Shown piece after piece: positions 7,681 through 14,071 of a stretch of DNA of 17,924 nucleotides. The notes beneath the pieces were generated by a model that searched no databases, was not told the DNA's origin, and saw only the letters and a program-made list of their open reading frames with translations. Origin of the DNA: DATIRA01 sp964553405 (lineage in GTDB: Bacteria > Pseudomonadota > Gammaproteobacteria > Steroidobacterales > Steroidobacteraceae). The translations under genes were made by a program, and so were the position numbers. Within the stretch, counting starts at the first letter, position 1. Every line of letters starts with the position of its first letter. Location: positions 1 to 17,924 of the forward strand of contig CAZKLS010000051.1 in NCBI GenBank assembly GCA_964553405.1, given 5' to 3'.

Positions 7681-8955
7681 CTAGAGCTTCATCGTCACGG
7701 CCCGGCGCAGTTCGTCGGGGGCAAATTCACGGGTGTCTACGAGGTCGCTCTTCTCGTTCAGCGCCCGCAGCAGCGCGCGGCGCGGCACCTCGGTCTTGCG
7801 CGAGGGATCGCCCCGAACGCCATCGCGCGTAGAAAGCAGCGTGACCAGCCGGCGCGGTTGTCGCGCACCGCCTGCGTTTCGGAACGACTCCCAGAGTGAT
7901 TTCGGGGTGGCGCTTCGACTGCCATGGTCGGCGACTTTGTACAGGTTCAGCTGCGCGAGCTTCTCTCGCACCCCGGGTCTCCCCAGCGCGTGGGTCCACT
8001 CGTCGTGCTGGGCATCGCCCGGGAAGAGGAGCAGCTTGTCACCGACCTCGAACAACAGCATCACGCTCGAGTCGTTCAGCGTCGAGTCGATCATCCGGGC
8101 CGTCGCCACGAGCGAGGCCGACTGCTCCTGCATCGCGTAGTAGCGGAACCAGCCCGCCGAGCGCGGCAGACGGCCGGTCGGGTGACCGGGAAAGAGCGGC
8201 GGTGCGGCAGCGGAGTGACTCGCCCGGGTGGCTCCCAGGCGCCGCCAGAAGCGCAGCGCAGCGGCCGAGGGGTCGTCGTCGCCAGAGTCGTGCGGCGGCC
8301 GGTGCGACCGCGTCTGCTCGATCGTCGCTGGCCCGAGCACCGAGGTGCGCACGCCGGGCAGGATTCGCCCGAGACCAGCGTTGCTGCCCAGGTGCACATA
8401 GCGATTGGTCGCCATCGAACGCAGGTTCTCGAGCGCATCCGCGTCCGGCGTGTTCTTCTGCGCGACCGCGCGCAGTTGCTCCCTGACCGTGGCGAAGCGC
8501 TCCCCCCGGAGCAGTCCCGCCGACTCGCCCACCTGCCCTGCCACCCGTTGCATCTCAGCCAGGCTGCGTGCAAAGCCCCGGCGCCCGGCCGGAGCTCTAC
8601 CCGACGACGTTCGCTGTTCATCGGTCCATGGCCGTATCACGAGCTCGGGGGCGAGTGAACGGATGATCTCCCCGGGACCTCGACCATGCTCGCGGGCGAA
8701 GCCGTTCACGTGGTCCCGATGCCGATGTGTAGCCACCACAGCATGAAGCCTGCCACCGCAGTCGTCGTGGATCGAGGCGGCGATGGCGTTCAGGTACGGG
8801 CCCTTGACGGTCTTGCCAGCTGGCAGTGCTGCGCTGCCGAAGTCGATCAGCACGTGGCGATCGCTGCGCCGGTAGTGGAAGCTGAGCAGGAAACAGTCGC
8901 CGAATCCCACGTCGTAGACCCGGACCGTGACGCCATGCGGCGAGCGCGCTGCCAT
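7681..8955 (-). CDS. MBL-fold hydrolase with canonical HxHxDH motif
   Basis: This 424-residue metallo-beta-lactamase fold protein starts with VTVRVYDVGFGDCFLLSF, the usual first strands of the ComEC/Rec2-like group. The metal ligands are THRHRDH (H77, H79, D81, H82), D314 in FPGDAQHD and H344 in VADHGSRSATP. Residues about 85-275 are a long, divergent insert, Arg/Pro/Ala-rich in places, that is absent from minimal MBL proteins and could set substrate choice. The fold matches the distal MBL protein but the two are clearly divergent in sequence and first motif, so they are not recent duplicates. It starts two bases after the stop codon of the gluzincin gene. The only SD-like GAGG is about 13 bases from the start, within that gene's end, so coupled translation is likely. 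No signal peptide is seen; substrate unknown. Confidence 0.9.
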   Translation of the reverse strand: MAARSPHGVTVRVYDVGFGDCFLLSFHYRRSDRHVLIDFGSAALPAGKTVKGPYLNAIAASIHDDCGGRLHAVVATHRHRDHVNGFAREHGRGPGEIIRSLAPELVIRPWTDEQRTSSGRAPAGRRGFARSLAEMQRVAGQVGESAGLLRGERFATVREQLRAVAQKNTPDADALENLRSMATNRYVHLGSNAGLGRILPGVRTSVLGPATIEQTRSHRPPHDSGDDDPSAAALRFWRRLGATRASHSAAAPPLFPGHPTGRLPRSAGWFRYYAMQEQSASLVATARMIDSTLNDSSVMLLFEVGDKLLLFPGDAQHDEWTHALGRPGVREKLAQLNLYKVADHGSRSATPKSLWESFRNAGGARQPRRLVTLLSTRDGVRGDPSRKTEVPRRALLRALNEKSDLVDTREFAPDELRRAVTMKL

Positions 8956-8957
8956 CG

Positions 8958-10712
8958 TTACCAGCTCGCCTCGGGACGACCGACCGAGCCGAGCATTCGG
9001 CGCCGATGCAGCGCGGCGAAGTGTGTTCGGCCGTCGTCATCGCGATTGAAGGCGCCCTGCTCGAACAGGCTCTGCAGGCGGGCATTCTGCCTCGCGCTGC
9101 GGATTCCGGTGCCGATGTGAAATTTCACGCGCCCGAACTGGTCGAAGACCAGCGTGCCGCCGCCATAGAGCGGCAGGAAGGTCTGGCCGGAGAGTCCCTG
9201 TGGCTTTTCGAGACCGAGCCTGCCCAGTTCTCCGGCGAACACGCGCATGGTCTGGACGTATTCGAGCACCGTCTCGCGCAGGACCAGCCCGTCGTTGCTG
9301 ACGCGGACGACCGGGTGCACCGCGGTCACGCGGGTGAAGGCCTCCGCGTCGATGCCCAGCGCGTCGCGGTTCTCCCAGATGAAGCGGTATAGCGTGTCGG
9401 GATCGTAGCGCAGCGACTCGAAATGCAGTCCCTCATAGCAGAGATCATCGGCGCACTCGGGCGGGTTCCAGGCGCCGTCCGGGCGCCCGGCATTGGCCGG
9501 CAGGATGCCGAAGGCCTCGAACGACTCGCGCAGCATGGCGCGGTAATGGAAACGGGAATCGTCCGGGTACAGCTGCAGGTCTGCGGTCAACAGCGCGGAG
9601 AGGTAATCCCCGAAGGTGAGATCCACCGGCGGCAGGTAGTCCAGCGCGCGGATCGCGACGCGCAGCACCTGCCGCGCGGCCCGGGCCGCCTCCTCCGCCA
9701 CCACCGCCCGGTTGAGCGGCAGACCGCGGTCGGTCCCGAGCGGTCCCAGCCGCGCGCACCAGATCCGCAGGAAAGCCTGCGTCACGGCGGCGACCAGGAT
9801 CTCGCCGCGCGTGTGCGGCTCCTTGAATGCAGGATGCCCGAGCCATACCGGCGAAGGCTCCCAGGTGATCGAATGGCGCAGCGCATCACCGCGCACGAAC
9901 GCGTGCTCGCGGCCGAACTGCTCGGCGAGCTTGAACAGCACGCTGTCCTTCAGCGACTCGTAATCGAGGTCGTCGCTCTGGATCAGGTTCGCGCGGTTCG
10001 CGATCGGAGCCAGGCCGAGCTCGACCCACTCGCTCGATTGCAGCACCGAGAAGAGTGCCACGAGGTCCGCGAAGGCCTCGTGCATCGCCGCCTGGTCCAC
10101 GTGCGAGGGTCGCAGGTAGTGCTTGCGGAGCCCATCCAGGATCGCATGCGTGGTCTCGTGCGCGACGATGTCGTGAGACAGACAGGTGAACACCGTTGCG
10201 CCTTTCTCGCCTGCGAAGTATCCGAACGAGAGGCTCTCGGACTGGCGCGAGTAGTAGGCGTTCGCGTCCGCGAAGGCATGCGGCGCGACTTTGAGATGAT
10301 GCGCCGGTGAATCGAAGCCCCACGACACGGGCCGGCCCAGCGCGGCCTGGAAATGGCCGAGCGTCGCCATCGTGATCGCGTACACGTTCTGCTGGTGGAA
10401 GTGAGGGTCCCCGACCAGGCGCTCTATGTCCGTGACGTCCGCATAGGGATCGTCGTACAGCGACGTGTGGCGCGGCTTGTAGTAGGTGTCGCGGGTGGCG
10501 TCGATGTCGATCACGTGAATCCGATGACCTTTGGGTCCCGGTTCCAGGCGCTCGGCCGGCACGGTGACACGGGTGGTGAGCGCCCTGCCCTTCGGCCCCG
10601 GCACGGACGGATCCTGCGCCAGCACAGTCCAGCTCCGGGTCGGCACGTCCTGTGCGACCGGATCGAACGGGTCGCGGCGGGGGCGAGTCCGGGAACGGCG
10701 GGATCGCGCCAC
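8958..10712 (-). CDS. M4/thermolysin-like (gluzincin) metallopeptidase
   Basis: This 584-residue protein starts at a GTG (10710-10712) two bases after the patatin stop codon. The zinc site is HETTH (H185, E186, H189) within SHDIVAHETTHAILDGL, and the third ligand is probably E212 in HEAFADLVALF, giving the gluzincin pattern HExxH then E with 22 residues between. The N-terminus is strongly basic (MARSRRSRTRPRRD) and is not a signal peptide. Secreted thermolysins carry a signal and a long pro-region, and both are missing here, so a cytoplasmic role is likely. The C-terminal third (about 400-584) has no motif that I recognise. Tight spacing on both sides (patatin upstream, MBL downstream, 2 bases each) makes co-translation and a shared role very likely. 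Peptidase superfamily is confident; substrate unknown. Confidence 0.9.
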   Translation of the reverse strand: MARSRRSRTRPRRDPFDPVAQDVPTRSWTVLAQDPSVPGPKGRALTTRVTVPAERLEPGPKGHRIHVIDIDATRDTYYKPRHTSLYDDPYADVTDIERLVGDPHFHQQNVYAITMATLGHFQAALGRPVSWGFDSPAHHLKVAPHAFADANAYYSRQSESLSFGYFAGEKGATVFTCLSHDIVAHETTHAILDGLRKHYLRPSHVDQAAMHEAFADLVALFSVLQSSEWVELGLAPIANRANLIQSDDLDYESLKDSVLFKLAEQFGREHAFVRGDALRHSITWEPSPVWLGHPAFKEPHTRGEILVAAVTQAFLRIWCARLGPLGTDRGLPLNRAVVAEEAARAARQVLRVAIRALDYLPPVDLTFGDYLSALLTADLQLYPDDSRFHYRAMLRESFEAFGILPANAGRPDGAWNPPECADDLCYEGLHFESLRYDPDTLYRFIWENRDALGIDAEAFTRVTAVHPVVRVSNDGLVLRETVLEYVQTMRVFAGELGRLGLEKPQGLSGQTFLPLYGGGTLVFDQFGRVKFHIGTGIRSARQNARLQSLFEQGAFNRDDDGRTHFAALHRRRMLGSVGRPEASW

Positions 10713-10714
10713 GG

Positions 10715-11950
10715 TCAGCCGACTCCCGCGTCCGGATAGGGAAAGTCGGCGGGTGCGGGCCAGGCGGTGCTCAAATGGGTCCTGATGGCCGCGTCGCAGA
10801 TTGCGTAACCCCAGTTGATCAGCTGCTTCTGGGTTTTCGCGTCCTTCGCGCCGAGATCGGTGCCGATCGCGGCGAGCTTCCGGGTTCGCTCGTAGGGACA
10901 GGGCAGCGTGCCGGGTGCGGAGAACTGCGAGATGTCGGCGTCGATGGCCCAGAAAGCGCCGCGACGCTCGCCCGCCACCAGCGAATTCAGCAGCAGGCGC
11001 TTGCGGAGTGAGCGCACCTGGTTGTCGACGACGTCGATGACCCGCTTGCCGAGACCCGCCCAGTTGGTCGGCACGTCCTCGTCGGCCTTGAACGGCGCGC
11101 CGGCATCGCTGACCAGCAGCGTGCGGTAACGCTTGTAGGCGGTCTCGAGTCCGAGATTGTCGTAGACGCCACCGTCCGCCAGTTCGACGCGGGTCGTGAA
11201 CGGCGGGCGCTGCAGGTTGTCCTCGCCGGGCGCGCCGGTATTGGGCACGAAGTCGGATTCGTCGAACCTGAAGACGGCGGGGGCCAGCATCGGCGGGAAT
11301 GCCGAGGAGGCCGCGACCGCCTCTGCGATCGTGACCTTGTCGGTGCGGATGCTCTTGCCGACCTTCCAGTCGCGCATGTACGGAGACATGAAGCGCCAGA
11401 GCGAGCCGGACTGCAGGTTGGAGGCGTTGATGACCCAGCGCGGGTCGGCCGGAAGCTGGTTCAGCTTCGCTTTCCTGAACAGGTACTTGTCATAGGCCGC
11501 CGCGACGTGTTCGTTGACCGACCCCGGGAAGATGATGTCGCCGAGCACGCGGACGATGCCCTCCGCGCTGTCCGAAGCGAGCGTCTTGCCCGCAAGCTTT
11601 CGAATCGGGTCGACCACCTCTTCGACGTAGCTCTCGATGAGCTGTCCGGAGTTGAAGCGCAGCGCGGTCCACTTGAGCCCGAGCATCGCGGAGATGATCG
11701 AGCCACCGGAGACGCTCGAGATCCGCTTGAACGTGCCGATCGTCTTTGCGCGGCCACCGGGCGGCTTCACCGTGTGGTTGATCGGGCTCAGCAGCTCCAG
11801 TTCGATCAGGCGCCAGAGCACCCCGGTATGGAACAGCATCGCACGGTAGCCGCCGCCGGACAGGCAGACCGCGATGTGATCCTCGACCGGCTTGCGAGCG
11901 TCGGTCGGCAGCTGTCCGACCGGGGAAACGAGACTGGCTGGTTCCGGCAT
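10715..11950 (-). CDS. Patatin-like phospholipase (first gene of the operon)
   Basis: With the ATG at 11948-11950 the protein has 411 residues beginning MPEPASLVSPVGQLP. It carries the patatin elements: the glycine-rich oxyanion loop SGGGYRA (31-37), the nucleophile elbow SVSGGS with catalytic Ser81, and the catalytic Asp259 in ADGGVYDNLG. Patatins hydrolyse acyl chains from phospholipids or other lipids, and bacterial defence systems use them to damage the host membrane. An in-frame GTG at 12038-12040 would add 30 mostly polar, Arg-rich residues. I prefer the ATG because it directly precedes the conserved-looking N-terminus and because a near-consensus -10 element (12041-12046) abuts the GTG. 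The SD is modest (GGGAG, 11 bases away). No signal peptide or membrane segment is evident. It heads the seven-gene series and is separated from the upstream thioesterase by an intergenic region containing palindromes. Confidence 0.93.
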   Translation of the reverse strand: MPEPASLVSPVGQLPTDARKPVEDHIAVCLSGGGYRAMLFHTGVLWRLIELELLSPINHTVKPPGGRAKTIGTFKRISSVSGGSIISAMLGLKWTALRFNSGQLIESYVEEVVDPIRKLAGKTLASDSAEGIVRVLGDIIFPGSVNEHVAAAYDKYLFRKAKLNQLPADPRWVINASNLQSGSLWRFMSPYMRDWKVGKSIRTDKVTIAEAVAASSAFPPMLAPAVFRFDESDFVPNTGAPGEDNLQRPPFTTRVELADGGVYDNLGLETAYKRYRTLLVSDAGAPFKADEDVPTNWAGLGKRVIDVVDNQVRSLRKRLLLNSLVAGERRGAFWAIDADISQFSAPGTLPCPYERTRKLAAIGTDLGAKDAKTQKQLINWGYAICDAAIRTHLSTAWPAPADFPYPDAGVG

Positions 11951-12040
11951 GACGACGTCTGCTCCCGTTCGCGAGTTGTCTCGCTGGAGCGCGGTGCGCG
12001 GAGTCCGCGATCGTGGCGCATCGCGCTGCTGTCGAGCCAC

Positions 12041-12070
12041 ATTATGTTGAGCCCGCTCCTGCGGCGGAAA
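12041..12070 (-). promoter_or_regulatory. Possible promoter of the seven-gene operon
   Basis: On the minus strand CATAAT (12046-12041) matches the -10 consensus at 5 of 6 positions. A weak -35 (TTTCCG, 12070-12065) lies 18 bases upstream. Transcription would start near 12034, leaving about 80 bases of leader before the patatin ATG. A weak -35 next to palindromes would fit activator- or repressor-controlled expression. This is inference from pattern only. Confidence 0.35.
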
Positions 12071-12075
12071 CTACG

Positions 12076-12089
12076 CCGATCGCGATCGG
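12076..12089. promoter_or_regulatory. Perfect 14-bp palindrome upstream of the operon (candidate operator)
   Basis: CCGATCGCGATCGG is identical to its reverse complement. It lies immediately upstream of the weak -35 element, about 125 bases before the patatin ATG, in the 91-base gap after the thioesterase stop. Dyad symmetry of this size suits a homodimeric regulator. Confidence 0.4.
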
Positions 12090-12096
12090 AATCAAG

Positions 12097-12107
12097 TTGC
12101 AGTGCAA
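12097..12107. promoter_or_regulatory. Short inverted repeat TTGCA-G-TGCAA
   Basis: A perfect 5-bp inverted repeat with a one-base centre lies 7 bases beyond the 14-bp palindrome in the same intergenic region. It could be a second operator, or chance. Confidence 0.25.
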
Positions 12108-12131
12108 AAGAAAGATTCTTCGGTCACCCGG

Positions 12132-12629
12132 TCAGGACGAGATGACGCCGCAAAGCGGCGCCGGCCACGCCAGGCGGCGGTGCTGCTCGATCATCCGGTC
12201 GAGGACCGTCGCAAACTCGGGCGGCAGCGGCGCGGTCCGTCGGGCCTCGAGGTCGGCACCGCTGCTCACGTACTCGAATACGCTCGCGAGCCGGCCGCGC
12301 GTCCGGTCCACGGCGAACATCACCCCGTGGTAGCGCTTGACGCTTCGGGACACGAACCGGTGATGCACGGTCACCGTGTCCCCGACGTGCAGCTCGGACA
12401 GGTACCAGAGATGGTGCTCGAGATCGAAGAGTCCCTGGCGTCGCTCGGTGAACATCCGGGCATCCAGGCCGAACGCCTCGAGCATCGGCCAGCTCGCAGC
12501 GTCGAACAGTTCCAGGTAGTGGCGAACGTTGACGTGACCGTTCAGGTCCAGCCACTCGGCGGGAACGACCCGCTGCATCAGGCTGGGCAGTTCGTCGACC
12601 TGGGCGACGGTCGGCATCGGCACCGGCAT
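12132..12629 (-). CDS. Hotdog-fold acyl-CoA thioesterase (FadM/4HBT-like)
   Basis: This 165-residue protein has the 4HBT/FadM active-site motif WLDLNGHVNVRHYL, with the likely catalytic Asp28 followed by the GHVN turn. The later strands (LWYLSELHVGDTVTVHHRF) match the central sheet of single hotdog domains. The family hydrolyses acyl- or aryl-CoA thioesters in the cytoplasm; the specific acyl group cannot be told. The ATG is three bases after the stop of the GFA gene, with GGGGA upstream, so the two genes form a small operon. It ends 91 bases before the region containing the patatin operon promoter, on the same strand and with no convincing terminator between, so read-through into the hydrolase operon is possible. 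Confidence 0.88.
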   Translation of the reverse strand: MPVPMPTVAQVDELPSLMQRVVPAEWLDLNGHVNVRHYLELFDAASWPMLEAFGLDARMFTERRQGLFDLEHHLWYLSELHVGDTVTVHHRFVSRSVKRYHGVMFAVDRTRGRLASVFEYVSSGADLEARRTAPLPPEFATVLDRMIEQHRRLAWPAPLCGVISS

Positions 12630-12632
12630 CGG

Positions 12633-13037
12633 CTATTCCCCTTGAAATGCCTCGATGTGCTGCTTCCCAGCGTCTCCGATCTCATCCCAGGCAGCCTTCG
12701 ACCCGACCCAGACGTGGTGAAGCACGCGGAGCGCCTCGCCCCCCTCGGTGATGGAACCGGCCGGGATGAACATCCGCGTCGGGTCGTTCTCGCCCGGCAC
12801 GGGAGAGCCGCAAATGCTGCAGAACCAGGTCTGCCAGTCCGTATCCGGCTTCCTCCAGGTGGCGATGTGCTGCTCGCCCGCCAGCCACCGGAAGCTGTCC
12901 TTCGGAACGAGCACCACCGCGATACCGCTGCTGCCGGTGGACCTGCGACAGATCGAGCAGTGACACACGAACACGCCCCACAGATCCCCTTCGGCCTCGT
13001 ACCGGACCGCGCCGCAATTGCACTCGCCACTGGCCAT
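12633..13037 (-). CDS. GFA/CENP-V domain zinc protein (glutathione-dependent formaldehyde-activating type)
   Basis: The ATG at 13035-13037 is preceded by GAGG with an 8-base spacer, giving 134 residues. An upstream in-frame start at 13061 would add eight residues but sits against a palindrome. The cysteine pattern is the complete GFA set: C6 and C8 (ECNCGAVRY), C25, C27 and C30 (CHCSIC), and C73 and C76 (CSICGSPV). It therefore binds structural and catalytic-type zinc. Founder proteins were proposed to speed glutathione-formaldehyde adduct formation, but most family members have no proven activity. It is transcribed with the thioesterase, and a glutathione S-transferase is divergent from it, which loosely fits thiol or electrophile metabolism. 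Confidence 0.92.
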   Translation of the reverse strand: MASGECNCGAVRYEAEGDLWGVFVCHCSICRRSTGSSGIAVVLVPKDSFRWLAGEQHIATWRKPDTDWQTWFCSICGSPVPGENDPTRMFIPAGSITEGGEALRVLHHVWVGSKAAWDEIGDAGKQHIEAFQGE

Positions 13038-13062
13038 TCCACGTACCTCAATGCTAACCATC

Positions 13063-13078
13063 GGGGCGACGTCGCCCC
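13063..13078. promoter_or_regulatory. Perfect 16-bp palindrome upstream of the GFA gene
   Basis: GGGGCGACGTCGCCCC equals its own reverse complement. It begins 25 bases upstream of the GFA start codon, in the divergent region between the GFA and GST genes. It may be an operator for a dimeric regulator acting on one or both genes. No spacer is present, so it is less suited to an RNA hairpin. Confidence 0.45.
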
Positions 13079-13278
13079 TTGCCGCGCGAGCGAGCGACCT
13101 CGGCGGCAGCTTCGCGCACCGGGATGCGACTGCTACCGTGCCGCCATCTTACGCCCCACCGCGTTGACCTGACGGCAACTCCCCCCACCCGGTCAGTACC
13201 GAGGGTCAGGCCTGCATGTCCCACGCTCACCTTCCGCCCGCTGCCCCCACGTTCCGGCTGTCGAACCGTGGCAGCGAG

Positions 13279-13306
13279 AGCGCGGTTGCCTGCGCGGAAC
13301 CGCGCT
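13279..13306. repeat. Perfect 9-bp inverted repeat with 10-base loop
   Basis: AGCGCGGTT (13279-13287) and AACCGCGCT (13298-13306) are exact reverse complements around a 10-base spacer. It lies about 60 bases before the GST start codon and could be an operator or a 5'-leader hairpin. No T-run follows, and no upstream gene reads into it, so it is not a terminator. Confidence 0.35.
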
Positions 13307-13367
13307 GTTATGAAGTGACTGGAAGGCCGGATTTGTCCACTGTTGTCAGAACTGGAGGATCGTCCCG

Positions 13368-14012
13368 ATGCAGCTGGTCGGCATGTTCGATTCACCTTAC
13401 GTGCGGCGGGTCGCAGTCACGCTCAGGCATCTCGGGCTGCCGTTCGAGCACCTGGACTGGTCAGTCGGTCGTGATTTCGAGCGCATCCGCGAATTGAGCC
13501 CGCTGGGGCGGGTCCCGGTGCTGGTCTTCGAGGACGGCGCGGTGCTGGTCGACTCTGCCGCCATTGTCGACGCACTGGACGACAGGGTCGGGCCGGACCG
13601 GGCATTGTTGCCGGCCGGCGGCGCGGCGCGCCGAGAGGCGCTGCGCCTGATATCGCTCGCCACAGGGGCCGGAGAAAAGGCCAGGGATGTGCTGTACGAG
13701 CGCATGGTTCGGCCGGCCGAGAAGTACCACGAGCCGTGGGTCGCGCGATGCCGCGAACAGATGCACGGCGCACTCGGCCTCATCGAGGCCTGCTGCCGGG
13801 AGCGGGGGCCGGCCGCGTGGCTGGTCGACGATCGCCTCACGCAGGCGGATATCTCCGTGACCTGCATCGCGACCTTCCTCGACGATGCGCTCGGCCTGTT
13901 CCACGGTGATCAGCCCTACCCGGCGCTGCAGTCCCACGTGGAGCGCTGCGAGGCGCTGCCGGAGTTCCGCTCCACCCGGATGCAGTGGTTTGCCGCCGAG
14001 ATGCAAGACTGA
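13368..14012 (+). CDS. Glutathione S-transferase family protein
   Basis: This 214-residue protein has the cytosolic GST layout. The N-terminal thioredoxin-like domain (1 to about 75) contains the active-site start region MFDSPYVRRV (S9/Y11 candidates), the cis-proline P50 in LGRVPVL, and the glutathione gamma-glutamyl contact DSAAI (62-66, the usual [ED]S-x-AI). The helical C-terminal domain (about 90-214) has the N-capping box LTQADISVTC. It would join glutathione to electrophiles in the cytoplasm; the substrate is unknown. The ATG follows GGAGG by about 9 bases. It is divergent from the GFA gene and 59 bases upstream of the MFS transporter on the same strand, so a detoxification and export pair is possible but not shown. 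Confidence 0.93.
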   Translation: MQLVGMFDSPYVRRVAVTLRHLGLPFEHLDWSVGRDFERIRELSPLGRVPVLVFEDGAVLVDSAAIVDALDDRVGPDRALLPAGGAARREALRLISLATGAGEKARDVLYERMVRPAEKYHEPWVARCREQMHGALGLIEACCRERGPAAWLVDDRLTQADISVTCIATFLDDALGLFHGDQPYPALQSHVERCEALPEFRSTRMQWFAAEMQD

Positions 14013-14071
14013 CCGCTCCCGGGCAGAGTCATCCGTGACGGAAACGTTCACTCGCCGCGCGTCTTGGTAGG

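Larger units (their letters stand above)
13038..13367. other. Divergent intergenic region (330 bases) with no supported gene
   Basis: It separates the minus-strand GFA/thioesterase unit from the plus-strand GST gene. Besides the 16-bp palindrome and the inverted repeat at 13279-13306, I see a GGAGG ribosome-binding site for GST at about 13354-13358. The short open frames here have no ribosome-binding site or recognisable product. No strong -35/-10 pair is visible. Confidence 0.5.

Noticed and set aside
1919..11950. Contractile-injection or type VI secretion effector cluster
   Set aside because: Patatin and peptidase effectors occur in such clusters, but no sheath, tube, spike, baseplate, PAAR or immunity-like gene is present.
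12102..13172. Long plus-strand open frame opposite the thioesterase and GFA genes
   Set aside because: It spans two real genes and their junction, lacks motifs, and both minus-strand products have clear family signatures.
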